Positions 8,164-15,965 of a DNA stretch of 35,091 bases are shown here, in pieces. Source of the stretch: Tissierellia bacterium (lineage in GTDB: Bacteria > Bacillota > Clostridia > Tissierellales > Tepidimicrobiaceae); NCBI GenBank assembly GCA_012728365.1, contig JAAYFE010000221.1, positions 1 to 35,091 on the forward strand. Direction: 5' to 3'. Each line of letters begins with the position of its first letter. The stretch's first letter is position 1. The notes under the pieces were generated by a model that worked only from the letters and a program-made list of their open reading frames with translations, did no database searches and was not told the origin of the DNA. The position numbers and the translations under genes are program-made.

Positions 8164-8796
8164 ATGACAACTGCTCAAAATGTTTATGATTCAGGCGGAA
8201 AGATAGAATTTGATTTAAATAAAATAAGAGAAGTAGATTGTCTAATAGTGGATAAGGTGTATGCACAATATCAATGTAGAGAGTGTTTCACATCAGTGGA
8301 AGCAGAAATTGAAAATGGTACCTTCCGTTCAATAAAGTTTGAACCTGGTTATATTCTGCCTGAAACACTGAGATTAGACAATATACCTAATAAACCAAAT
8401 TTTAAAAGGGCTCGGTTTACAATAAGAATACCATACACTATAATCTTAAAAGATGGAACAACTCTTGAGAGAAACTTACCAGACATAGACAAGGACATTA
8501 TATTATTTATGCCTGAAGCCAGAGATGAGTTCCAACTTAATGTTATTGTAGAAACTAGTTCTAAGGTATTAGGCCAACCAGAAGTTATTGATAATAGAGT
8601 GATCTTTGCAGTGGGAATATTTATAATAATAAAAGTGGTTGGTAGAGTGCAACTTTTAATACCTACCTTTGGCTTCTGCCCTGAACCACCACCATGCCAA
8701 GACTTTATACAGGAAGACATCTGTGATGAATTTGATAATGAGCCATTTCCACTATTTTTCCCACTTCAATACGGAGATATATATGGGGAGGATTAA
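8164..8796 (+). CDS. Spore-coat-like protein, possibly with a SPOCS (DUF3794)-like domain
   Basis: A 210-aa protein. The N-terminal part reads DCLIVDKVYAQYQCRECF, a pattern I associate with clostridial proteins that carry DUF3794/SPOCS domains, the domain of the coat-morphogenesis protein SipL. The middle holds alternating beta strands (FTIRIPYTIIL, FQLNVIVETSS, VGRVQLLIPTFGFCP). The end is Cys/Pro-rich then acidic (PEPPPCQDF, QEDICDEFDNEP). No signal peptide or clear membrane helix is seen. The start is ATG 8164 because AAAGGAG (8149-8155) is eight bases away; the GTG at 8155 overlaps that site. An intrinsic terminator follows. The domain assignment is tentative; the coat-like character is better supported by context. 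Confidence 0.6.
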   Translation: MTTAQNVYDSGGKIEFDLNKIREVDCLIVDKVYAQYQCRECFTSVEAEIENGTFRSIKFEPGYILPETLRLDNIPNKPNFKRARFTIRIPYTIILKDGTTLERNLPDIDKDIILFMPEARDEFQLNVIVETSSKVLGQPEVIDNRVIFAVGIFIIIKVVGRVQLLIPTFGFCPEPPPCQDFIQEDICDEFDNEPFPLFFPLQYGDIYGED

Positions 8797-8799
8797 TGT

Positions 8800-8828
8800 G
8801 AGGAGCTTATGCTCCTTTTTTATTTTAT
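8800..8828 (+). terminator. Intrinsic terminator after the coat-like gene
   Basis: AGGAGC (8801-8806) pairs with GCTCCT (8811-8816) around TTAT, followed by TTTTTATTTTA. Short, GC-rich stem and T-run: a good Rho-independent terminator. Confidence 0.88.
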
Positions 8829-8870
8829 TTAAATCTGTGAAAGTATTAATATGCCAGTAACTTAAGAATG

Positions 8871-8899
8871 TTGACAAAATCACTAGCCTATAATATACT
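8871..8899 (+). promoter_or_regulatory. Sigma-A-type promoter of the isc operon
   Basis: TTGACA (8871-8876) and TATACT (8894-8899) are 17 bases apart. TATAAT at 8889 would be only 12 bases from the -35 and is not preferred. An IscR operator is expected here by analogy with other isc operons, but I cannot point to one with confidence. Confidence 0.82.
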
Positions 8900-8947
8900 T
8901 AAAATGAAAACCTAGTAATGTGGTTGGAATTGAGAAGAGGTGTTGAT

Positions 8948-9394
8948 ATGAAACTTTCTACAAGGGGAAGATATGGGCTTAAAGCCATGTTTCAACTTGC
9001 CCTGCATTTTGGAGAAGGTCCTATTCCTTTAAATGTTATAGCAAGTCAGCAAGAACTTTCTGAAAACTATTTAGAACAGATTTTTTCAGTTTTAAGAAAA
9101 GTAGGCTTGGTTAAAAGTGTTAGAGGTGCTCAGGGTGTGTATATGTTAGCAAAACATCATAAAAATATTACTGTTGGTAATATATTGAGGGTTCTTGAAG
9201 GGGATATGGCCCCTGTATACTGTGTAACAGATGACAACTCTAGCTGTCATAGGGAAGAAAAATGTGTTACTAGGTTAGTATGGAAGAAAATGAAGGATAG
9301 TATCAATAGTGTAATTGATTCAATTACATTACAGGATATGGTAGAAGAACAAAAAGAAATAGAAAAAGCTAATAAGTCTGTTGGGGGGTTTTAA
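8948..9394 (+). CDS. iscR: Rrf2-family Fe-S regulator IscR
   Basis: A 148-aa Rrf2-family transcription regulator. The winged helix occupies residues 1-65 (MKLSTRGRYGLKAM, then ELSENYLEQIFSVLRKVGLV). The cluster-binding loop holds Cys92, Cys100 and Cys106, the three-cysteine layout of IscR that binds [2Fe-2S]; the first gap is x7 rather than the x5 of E. coli. It should repress its own operon when cluster supply is good. The start is ATG 8948, because AGAAGAGGTG precedes it; an upstream in-frame start at 8918 lacks a site. The stop lies one base before the iscS start codon. CymR-type Rrf2 proteins lack these cysteines, which argues against CymR. Confidence 0.92.
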   Translation: MKLSTRGRYGLKAMFQLALHFGEGPIPLNVIASQQELSENYLEQIFSVLRKVGLVKSVRGAQGVYMLAKHHKNITVGNILRVLEGDMAPVYCVTDDNSSCHREEKCVTRLVWKKMKDSINSVIDSITLQDMVEEQKEIEKANKSVGGF

Positions 9395-9395
9395 T

Positions 9396-10574
9396 ATGAA
9401 AAAGTACATTTATATGGATAATGCAGCTACAACTCCTGTAAAACAAGAGGTATTAGATGAAATGCTACCTTATTTTAATGTAAACTATGGCAATCCATCT
9501 AGTATATATACTCTTGGAAGTAAATCAAAAAATGCCATATCAATAGCAAGGGAAAAAATCGCCAAAGCCATTAATGCTGATGCCAGGGAAATTTTTTTTA
9601 CAGCTGGCGGTTCAGAAGCTGACAATTGGGCAATAAAAGGTATTGCTTATGCTAATAAAAATAAGGGTAATCATATAATTACTAGTAAAATTGAGCACCA
9701 TGCTGTATTACATACATGCCAATATTTGGAAAAGCAAGGTTTTAGGGTAACATATCTAGATGTTGATCAATATGGACTTATAGACTTAGAACAATTAAAA
9801 GAGGCTATAACAGATGACACCATATTAATTTCCATTATGTTTGCAAACAACGAAATAGGTACCATACAACCTATTAAAGAAATAGGTGAAATTGCTAAAG
9901 AAAAGGGTATATACTTCCATACTGATGCAGTCCAAGCCATAGGACACATAAAAATAGACGTTGACGAATTAAATATAGATCTATTATCCATGTCAGCCCA
10001 CAAGTTCTATGGACCAAAGGGAATTGGGGCCTTATATGTAAGAAGGGGTGTTAAAATAGATTCTCTAATTGCTGGAGGTGGACAGGAAAGAAATAAGAGG
10101 GCAGGTACAGAAAATGTACCAGGAATAGTTGGTATGGGAAAAGCTATAGAACTTGCCTATGAAAATTTAGAGGAAAAAAACGCTAAACTTATTAAATTAA
10201 GGGATAGATTGATAGAGAAGATTTTTGAAAAAATAGATTATGTAAGGCTAAATGGCCATCCTACAAATAGGCTTCCTGGAAATGTAAATGTATGCTTTGA
10301 ATTTATTGAGGGAGAATCAATACTATTGAGCCTTGACATGGTAGGTATTGCAGCTTCCAGTGGTTCTGCCTGTACTTCAGGTTCATTAGAGCCATCCCAT
10401 GTATTGTTAGCCATTGGACTTTCCCATGAAATTGCCCATGGTTCAGTAAGGTTAACTTTGGGGGATTTTAATACAGAAGAAGAAGTTGATTATGTTGCAG
10501 AAAAGCTTGCAGAAATTGTTTCAAGATTAAGGTCTATGTCACCTTTATATGAAAAGATTAAGGAGGAGAAATAA
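9396..10574 (+). CDS. iscS: Cysteine desulfurase IscS
   Basis: A 392-aa PLP-dependent enzyme that takes sulfur from cysteine, makes alanine and passes persulfide to IscU. Seen: DNAATTP near the N-terminus, GGSEADNWAI, the PLP-binding Lys203 in SAHKFYGPKG, and the catalytic loop SSGSACTSGS with Cys326. SGSACTSGSLEPSHVL and the length place it in the IscS/NifS group, not the SufS group. The ATG at 9396 follows GGGGGG at normal spacing; the frame also runs upstream to 9381, but that overlaps iscR and the ribosome site. Its stop ends directly before the iscU start. Confidence 0.97.
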   Translation: MKKYIYMDNAATTPVKQEVLDEMLPYFNVNYGNPSSIYTLGSKSKNAISIAREKIAKAINADAREIFFTAGGSEADNWAIKGIAYANKNKGNHIITSKIEHHAVLHTCQYLEKQGFRVTYLDVDQYGLIDLEQLKEAITDDTILISIMFANNEIGTIQPIKEIGEIAKEKGIYFHTDAVQAIGHIKIDVDELNIDLLSMSAHKFYGPKGIGALYVRRGVKIDSLIAGGGQERNKRAGTENVPGIVGMGKAIELAYENLEEKNAKLIKLRDRLIEKIFEKIDYVRLNGHPTNRLPGNVNVCFEFIEGESILLSLDMVGIAASSGSACTSGSLEPSHVLLAIGLSHEIAHGSVRLTLGDFNTEEEVDYVAEKLAEIVSRLRSMSPLYEKIKEEK

Positions 10575-11012
10575 ATGTATTCAGAAAAGGTTATGGATCA
10601 CTTTATGAATCCAAGAAATGTAGGAGAAATACAAGATGCAGATGGAATTGGAGAAGTGGGTAATGCAAGATGTGGAGATATAATGAAGATGTATTTAAAG
10701 ATAGAGGATGGAGTAATAGTTGATGTTAAATTTAAGACTTTTGGCTGTGGTTCAGCCATTGCTTCTTCAAGTATGGCAACAGAATTAATCAAGGGTAAGA
10801 CTATAGAAGAAGCTATGGAAGTTACAAATAAGGCTGTGGCTGAGGCATTAGATGGTCTACCACCTATTAAAATGCATTGTTCCTTATTGGCAGAACAGGC
10901 TATAAAGGCAGCCTTATATGATTATGCAAAGAAAAATAATATTGAAATAAAAGGGTTAGAAAATTTTGATCCACAGGCAGATGTACATGACCATGACCAT
11001 GAACATGCCTAA
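10575..11012 (+). CDS. iscU: Fe-S scaffold protein IscU (NifU N-terminal type)
   Basis: A 145-aa scaffold on which IscS sulfur and iron are assembled. The three cluster ligands are Cys33 (ARCGD, with the conserved Asp35), Cys58 (FGCGSAIA) and Cys102 (MHCSLLAEQ). The protein ends in a His/Asp tail (VHDHDHEHA), probably metal-binding, an extension seen in several clostridial homologues. The start ATG adjoins the iscS stop, and the ribosome site AAGGAGG lies inside the end of iscS, so translation is probably coupled. The chaperone genes hscA/hscB and ferredoxin are absent here, as usual in Firmicutes. Confidence 0.95.
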   Translation: MYSEKVMDHFMNPRNVGEIQDADGIGEVGNARCGDIMKMYLKIEDGVIVDVKFKTFGCGSAIASSSMATELIKGKTIEEAMEVTNKAVAEALDGLPPIKMHCSLLAEQAIKAALYDYAKKNNIEIKGLENFDPQADVHDHDHEHA

Positions 11013-11021
11013 TTACACAAG

Positions 11022-11111
11022 TACCCCTTTGGTTGATTAATTGGTTAATTTTGAATTAATAAATTAGCTTTTATCATGGCAAAATAAATTTACAACCAAA
11101 GAAAAGGGGTA
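11022..11111 (+). promoter_or_regulatory. Inverted repeat that can cover the PRC-barrel gene's ribosome site
   Basis: TACCCCTTTGGTTG (11022-11035) pairs with 11093-11111: CAACCAAA, a five-base bulge, then GGGGTA. This gives 14 base pairs around a 57-base loop that holds a small TTAATT/AATTAA hairpin. The 3' arm contains AAAAGGGG (11102-11109), the only good Shine-Dalgarno for the start at 11117. No T-run follows, so it does not look like a terminator. Confidence 0.5.
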
Positions 11112-11116
11112 TAATT

Positions 11117-11599
11117 GTGATAAGATATAAGCAATTGATTACTTTAAATGTGATGGACAAAAATTTAAGCAATACTATTGGTAGAATAAAAGATGTACTC
11201 TATTCAGAAGACTATAGAAAAATAGTTTATATAGTGGTAAAAAACAATAACTTATTAAAAAATAAGATAATTATAGACTATAATAGTTTATCCTTTCAAA
11301 ATAATAATATCATATATAATAAAACTGATTCCATAGGTTATAAAATGGATAAGTACATTGAAAATACTAAAGAAGGGTGTAAACTTATTGATAAAGAAAT
11401 AAGAAATGAATATGGTGAGTGTATAGGTTTTGTAAAAGATGTTGTTATAGATATAGATGATGGAAAGATTGAGGGCTTTATAATTACAGAAGGCATAATA
11501 GAAGACCTTCTAAAGGGTAGAAACTATATTCCTCTCCTAGATACTATTTATATAAAAGAAGATTGTATAAGAATACCTAATAGTGTTTTATATAATTAA
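11117..11599 (+). CDS. Tandem PRC-barrel domain protein
   Basis: A 160-aa soluble protein made of two similar halves. The first (residues 1-70) reads YKQLITLNVMDKN, GRIKDVLYSEDYRKIVYIVV and ends KIIIDYNSLSF. The second (80-160) reads GCKLIDKEIRNEYGECIGFVKDVVIDIDDGKIEGFII and ends YIPLLDTIYI. Each is the strand order of a PRC-barrel: a G-x-(I/F)-x-D turn, then a bulged strand. PRC-barrels act in RNA processing and in binding other proteins; similar twin-domain clostridial and bacillary proteins (YlmC/YrrD-like) have no settled role. The start is GTG 11117 behind AAAAGGGG, which may be masked by a hairpin. Confidence 0.8.
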   Translation: MIRYKQLITLNVMDKNLSNTIGRIKDVLYSEDYRKIVYIVVKNNNLLKNKIIIDYNSLSFQNNNIIYNKTDSIGYKMDKYIENTKEGCKLIDKEIRNEYGECIGFVKDVVIDIDDGKIEGFIITEGIIEDLLKGRNYIPLLDTIYIKEDCIRIPNSVLYN

Positions 11600-11690
11600 C
11601 AATAATATCTAATGCTGTAAAAATTTATATGGAATTAATTAAGTACTAGGTGAAAAAATAATGTATATAATAGTAAAGGAGAGGATATTA

Positions 11691-11864
11691 TTGAACAGAA
11701 ATGGATTTAGAAATGGAACATTATTAGGAAGCATATTAGGGCTTTCCCTTGGTATGGTTGTTGGAACTAAAGTAATAAATAATATTCCAAAAAGGAAGAT
11801 AATGAAAACAGCAAGAAGAGCAAAATCAACTTTGATGAATGGAGTGAATTCATTGTGGGGATAG
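11691..11864 (+). CDS. Small glycine-zipper membrane protein
   Basis: A 57-aa protein. One hydrophobic segment near residues 10-29 is rich in spaced glycines (GTLLGSILGLSLGMVVGTKV), a glycine-zipper-type membrane helix. A basic tail follows (KRKIMKTARRAKS). The start is TTG 11691 behind AAAGGAGAGG (11676-11684); an in-frame ATG at 11661 has no comparable site. YtxH-like small proteins look like this, but I cannot assign it. It lies between the PRC-barrel gene and the permease, and an 11-bp hairpin overlaps its stop codon. Confidence 0.65.
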   Translation: MNRNGFRNGTLLGSILGLSLGMVVGTKVINNIPKRKIMKTARRAKSTLMNGVNSLWG

Positions 11865-11883
11865 GCAGCTTAGCTGCTTATCC
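11859..11883 (+). repeat. 11-bp hairpin over the stop of the small membrane protein gene
   Basis: GGATAGGCAGC (11859-11869) pairs with GCTGCTTATCC (11873-11883) around TTA, with one G-T pair. No T-run follows. It ends eleven bases before the ribosome site of the permease and supports the later start of that gene. Confidence 0.6.
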
Positions 11884-11908
11884 AATATTAAAAATGGAGA
11901 CAAGTATT

Positions 11909-13102
11909 ATGAATGTATATTATCCACATTTAAGTAGAAATTTAATGATATTAATATTTATATTGCTGGCCTTGATAATTTATTATCTCATACATATTGG
12001 AAATAGATTTGTAGAAAGCAATAAAAGAATTAGAATTAGTAAGAAAAAAGGCTTACCCATTATTGGAATTATAATATTTATATATATTTTTGCCCAATTA
12101 TCTCAAGAATTTACTATATTAAAAGATACTTTTTTTACTATAATTGCCTCAATTGTAATAGCTTATTTATTTAATCCTATAATAAATTATTTTGAAAAAC
12201 ATAATATATCTAGAACCTTAGGGATCTTAATATTGTATGTAGTTATTTTGGGTATAATAGTTGGAATTTCTGTATCCATAGTTCCAAGGATTGGAGAGGA
12301 GATAGGAGGGCTTTTATCTATAACTCCTACCTATATAAAAAAATTTTCGGATTTCTTAAATAACTTATATGAAAAGTATTATTCAGAAGTAGAATACATA
12401 CCTTCTATAATGAAAAGCATAGAAGAAGTAGTTATTCAAAATATAGATAGATTGCAAAATTTAATAGTTAATAACATAAGTAAATTTATTGATGGAGTTG
12501 TTAAAGCTTTTAGTAAAATAGTAAGCTTTATACTAATACCTATATTAACTTTTTACTTTTTAAGGGATAAGGACTACTTTAAAAACTTGTTATACTTGAC
12601 TATACCAAAGTCTAAGAGGCAAGATGTAAAAGAGCTATTTGTGGAAATAGATAGGGCATTAAGCCAGTTTATAAGGGGCAGGTTAATTTTAGCAGTATAT
12701 GTTGGCATTGCCACCACAATACTGTTACTTATTTTAGACATTAATTTTGCAATAGTCATAGGTTTGATAACAGGGATTGCAGATATAATTCCATACTTTG
12801 GGCCCTTTTTAGGCTTTCTACCTGCTGTTATATTTGCCTCTTTAGATAGTCTTGTAAAGGGATTTTGGGTTGCCATAGCCTTTGTAATAATACAGTGGAT
12901 AGAAAACAATGTATTAGCACCTAAAATAATAGGGGACAGTACAGGGATGCACCCCATAACAGTGCTATTATCTTTGATTATAGCAGGGGGAATGTTTGGT
13001 GTAATGGGGATGATCTTTTCTGTTCCTGTAGTAGCTGTAGCAAAAATATTAACAGGATTTTTTATAGATAAAATTAAAAAGCGAAATTTAATAAAAAGAT
13101 AG
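11909..13102 (+). CDS. AI-2E family transporter (YdbI/TqsA-like permease)
   Basis: A 397-aa integral membrane protein of the AI-2E exporter family, a group with varied substrates (autoinducer-2 export, Na+ or peptide-like antiport), so the cargo here is unknown. Hydrophobic helices appear near residues 10-30, 45-90, 110-135, then after a hydrophilic central domain (YIPSIMKSIEEVVIQ) at ~195-220 and six more toward the end. Family marks are IPYFGPFLG, QWIENNVLAPKIIG and the IAGGMFGVMGM block near the C-terminus. The start is ATG 11909, with ATGGAGA at 11894-11900 as ribosome site; an earlier GTG at 11855 would overlap the upstream gene and a hairpin. It is followed by the alaS promoter. Confidence 0.88.
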   Translation: MNVYYPHLSRNLMILIFILLALIIYYLIHIGNRFVESNKRIRISKKKGLPIIGIIIFIYIFAQLSQEFTILKDTFFTIIASIVIAYLFNPIINYFEKHNISRTLGILILYVVILGIIVGISVSIVPRIGEEIGGLLSITPTYIKKFSDFLNNLYEKYYSEVEYIPSIMKSIEEVVIQNIDRLQNLIVNNISKFIDGVVKAFSKIVSFILIPILTFYFLRDKDYFKNLLYLTIPKSKRQDVKELFVEIDRALSQFIRGRLILAVYVGIATTILLLILDINFAIVIGLITGIADIIPYFGPFLGFLPAVIFASLDSLVKGFWVAIAFVIIQWIENNVLAPKIIGDSTGMHPITVLLSLIIAGGMFGVMGMIFSVPVVAVAKILTGFFIDKIKKRNLIKR

Positions 13103-13117
13103 AAGAATATTACTGTG

Positions 13118-13146
13118 TTGACAAATATATATCTTTAAATTATAAT
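13118..13146 (+). promoter_or_regulatory. Consensus sigma-A promoter of alaS
   Basis: TTGACA (13118-13123) and TATAAT (13141-13146), both perfect, with a 17-base spacer. Transcription should begin near 13153. Confidence 0.92.
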
Positions 13147-13171
13147 CCAAATATGGATGTATCGAGGATTA

Positions 13172-13201
13172 TCGTCCCTTTAAGGAGGGACGAATTTTTT
13201 T
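13172..13201 (+). terminator. Leader terminator (attenuator) before alaS
   Basis: TCGTCCCT (13172-13179) pairs with AGGGACGA (13186-13193) around TTAAGG, followed by ATTTTTTT. It lies only about 20 bases after the predicted start of transcription and before alaS, so most transcripts would stop at about 50 nt unless read-through is allowed. No T-box is present. Confidence 0.85.
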
Positions 13202-13228
13202 AAAAAACGGCATAAGAGGTGTATGAAT

Positions 13229-15868
13229 ATGAAAAAAATTGGTTTACATGAGATAAGAAAAGAATTTTTGGATTTTTTTGAAGGAAAGGGACATTTAATA
13301 TTACCTTCTTTTTCCTTAGTTCCTCAAAATGACAAGAGCTTATTATTAATAAATGCAGGTATGGCTCCTTTGAAACCTTATTTTACTGGGGAGAAAAAAC
13401 CCCCTAGAGAAAGGGTTGCCACATGTCAGAAATGCATTAGGACAGCAGACATTGAAAATGTAGGGAAGACAGATAGGCATGCAACTTTTTTTGAAATGTT
13501 AGGTAATTTTTCCTTTGGCAATTATTTTAAGAAGGAAGCTATCCAGTGGGCATGGGAATTTTTAACTGTAAATATGGAGATACCAAAGGAGCTACTTTGG
13601 GTATCTATATATGAAGAAGATGATGAAGCTTTTGAAATATGGAAAAATGAAGTAGGAGTACCTGCAGAGAAAATTGTAAGATTGGGTAAAGAAGATAATT
13701 TTTGGGAATTAGAAGTAGGTCCTTGTGGCCCCTGTTCAGAGATATATGTAGATAGGGGAGAAAAATATGGTTGTGGAAAAGAGGACTGCGAGCCTGGCTG
13801 TGATTGTGATAGATATATTGAAGTGTGGAATTTAGTATTTACTCAGTTTGATAAGGATGAAAATGGAAATTATCATCCTTTAGATCATCCAAACATAGAT
13901 ACTGGTATGGGCCTTGAGAGAATAGCCACAGTTATGGAAGGAACAGATAATATCTTTGAAGTTGGAGAAATTAAAAAGATTATAAATATTGTAGAAAGGG
14001 AAGCAGGCAAAAAATATGGGCAAAAGTATGAATGGGATGTTTCAATAAGGGTGATAACAGACCATGCAAGGGCCATGACCTTTTTAGTTTCTGATGGTGT
14101 TATACCTAGTAATGAGGGAAGAGGTTATGTATTAAGAAGGCTTATTAGAAGGGCTGCAAGGCATGGTAAACTACTAGGAATTGAAAAGCCTTTCTTAAGT
14201 TCTGTTGTATCAGGGGTTATTGAATCTTGGAAGGTAACCTATCCTGAAATTGATGTAAATAAAGAGAGAATATTGAAGGTTATAAGGGCAGAAGAAGAAA
14301 AGTTTCAGGAGACAATCCATCAAGGAATACAAATACTAGATAATTATATTGAAGAAATAAAAAATAAGAATCAAAAATATCTTGATGGGGAAAAAGCATT
14401 TAAACTATATGATACCTATGGATTCCCTCTTGACTTAACCCGTGAAATATTAGAAGAAAAAGGCCTAGCAGTAGATGAAGAGGAATTTAATTTCCATATG
14501 GAAGAGCAAAGAAAAAGGGCTAGAAAGGCCAGAGAAAGATCTACAGATGCTGGTTGGAAACATGGGGAAATAATTGATTTTAGCAAAGAAATAGATACAG
14601 AGTTTAAAGGTTATGAAAGTCTTGACACTAATTCAAGGGTAGTTGAGATAATAATTGATGGCAGTTCAACAGGCACAATAAAGGAAGGTATGGAAGGTAT
14701 TATAGTATTAGACCAGACACCTTTTTATGCAGAAAGGGGAGGCCAGGTAGGAGATAAGGGTATTTTTAGGAACAATAACTTTTTAGCCCATGTTGTGGAT
14801 ACCCAATATGCAAAAGATGATATTATTATTCACTATATAAAAGTAGATAAGGGAGTATTAAATATAGGGGATAGTGTTGAAGCACAGGTAGATTATAATT
14901 ACAGGCATGATGTAATGAGGAATCACTCAGCCACCCACCTGCTCCATAGGGCTTTAAAAGATGTATTAGGTGAACATGTAAATCAAGCAGGTTCCATTGT
15001 ATTACCTGATAGGTTAAGATTTGACTTTACCCACTTTGAAGCGGTACAAGAAGAAGAATTAAAAGAAATAGAAAGAATTGTAAATGAAAAAATATTAGAG
15101 GCCCTTGAAGTGAAGACTATAGAAACAAGCCTTGAAAAGGCACAAGCAGCAGGAGTAGTTGGACTATTTGAAGAAAAGTATAAAGATAAGGTTAGGGTAG
15201 TTCAAATGGGTGACTACTCAAAGGAACTTTGTGGAGGAACCCATGTTAACAATACAAGTTTTATAGGAATGTTTAAAATAATTTCAGAATCTAGTATTGC
15301 AGCTGGAGTAAGGAGAATTGAAGCCATTACAGGTAGGGCTGTCTATAATTATTTGTTAGGGCTTGAGGAAGATTTAAATAATATATCACAAATTATGAAG
15401 GTGAATAGAAAAGATCTATCTAGCAAAGTCCAAAATATAATGGAAGAATTAAAATCAAAGGAAAAAGAAATAGAAGCACTGAAAGCAAAGATGGCATCTT
15501 CCATAGTTGACGAAATATTAAATTCTAAGCAAAATATAAATAATATTGATTATATTGCCTGCAAGGTTGAAAATATGGATATGAATAGCTTAAGGAACTT
15601 GGGAGATAAGTTAAAGGATTCCCTAGGTTCTGGTGTTATAGTTCTTTCCAGTGTAGATAACAATAAAATATATTTCTTATGTGCAGTTACAAAAGATTTA
15701 GTAGAAAAGGGAATCCATGCTGGTAATATAATAAAAGAAGTAGCTAAAGTAGCTGGTGGAGGAGGCGGAGGCCGCCCAGATATGGCTCAAGCAGGTGGCA
15801 AGGATGTATCTAAAGTAGATGAGGCCTTAAATAAAGTACCTTCTATACTAGAAGAACAGCTAAAATAA
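13229..15868 (+). CDS. alaS: Alanyl-tRNA synthetase
   Basis: An 879-aa class II synthetase of normal length. In order: the aminoacylation core (INAGMAPLKPYFTG near residue 40, GNFSFGNYFKKEA near 95), the editing domain with zinc-binding His566/His570 (HSATHLLH) and Cys668/His672 (CGGTH), and the C-Ala domain with GGGGGGRPDMAQAGG near residue 850. It charges tRNA-Ala and clears Ser/Gly-tRNA-Ala. Two ATGs are possible (13223, 13229). I chose 13229 because GAGGTG (13216-13221) is seven bases away; from 13223 the spacing would be too short. It is preceded by a promoter and terminator leader and followed by a 21-bp hairpin. Confidence 0.97.
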   Translation: MKKIGLHEIRKEFLDFFEGKGHLILPSFSLVPQNDKSLLLINAGMAPLKPYFTGEKKPPRERVATCQKCIRTADIENVGKTDRHATFFEMLGNFSFGNYFKKEAIQWAWEFLTVNMEIPKELLWVSIYEEDDEAFEIWKNEVGVPAEKIVRLGKEDNFWELEVGPCGPCSEIYVDRGEKYGCGKEDCEPGCDCDRYIEVWNLVFTQFDKDENGNYHPLDHPNIDTGMGLERIATVMEGTDNIFEVGEIKKIINIVEREAGKKYGQKYEWDVSIRVITDHARAMTFLVSDGVIPSNEGRGYVLRRLIRRAARHGKLLGIEKPFLSSVVSGVIESWKVTYPEIDVNKERILKVIRAEEEKFQETIHQGIQILDNYIEEIKNKNQKYLDGEKAFKLYDTYGFPLDLTREILEEKGLAVDEEEFNFHMEEQRKRARKARERSTDAGWKHGEIIDFSKEIDTEFKGYESLDTNSRVVEIIIDGSSTGTIKEGMEGIIVLDQTPFYAERGGQVGDKGIFRNNNFLAHVVDTQYAKDDIIIHYIKVDKGVLNIGDSVEAQVDYNYRHDVMRNHSATHLLHRALKDVLGEHVNQAGSIVLPDRLRFDFTHFEAVQEEELKEIERIVNEKILEALEVKTIETSLEKAQAAGVVGLFEEKYKDKVRVVQMGDYSKELCGGTHVNNTSFIGMFKIISESSIAAGVRRIEAITGRAVYNYLLGLEEDLNNISQIMKVNRKDLSSKVQNIMEELKSKEKEIEALKAKMASSIVDEILNSKQNINNIDYIACKVENMDMNSLRNLGDKLKDSLGSGVIVLSSVDNNKIYFLCAVTKDLVEKGIHAGNIIKEVAKVAGGGGGGRPDMAQAGGKDVSKVDEALNKVPSILEEQLK

Positions 15869-15902
15869 ATATTAGCTATTTATAGCTAATATTTATTTTA
15901 GC
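15859..15902 (+). terminator. 21-bp hairpin at the end of alaS, probable terminator
   Basis: 15859-15879 pairs perfectly with 15882-15902. The arm starts inside the last codons of alaS and includes its TAA. No T-run follows, though the 3' arm itself is T-rich (ATTTATTTTA). Possibly a terminator or a 3'-end protecting element. Confidence 0.55.
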
Positions 15903-15965
15903 ACTGCATATTCTATAAAGGATATGATATAAATATTATAGGGGGCTATAATAGGAGGTGTTATT

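Noticed and set aside
8669-8860. Open frame overlapping the end of the coat-like gene on the same strand.
   Set aside because: It runs in another frame of a well-supported gene and through the terminator at 8800, with no ribosome site.
8871-8894. TATAAT at 8889 as the -10 of the isc promoter.
   Set aside because: Only 12 bases from TTGACA; TATACT at 8894 has the correct 17.
10999-11021. Terminator directly after iscU.
   Set aside because: The only structure in the gap lacks a T-run and its 3' arm falls on the next ribosome site.
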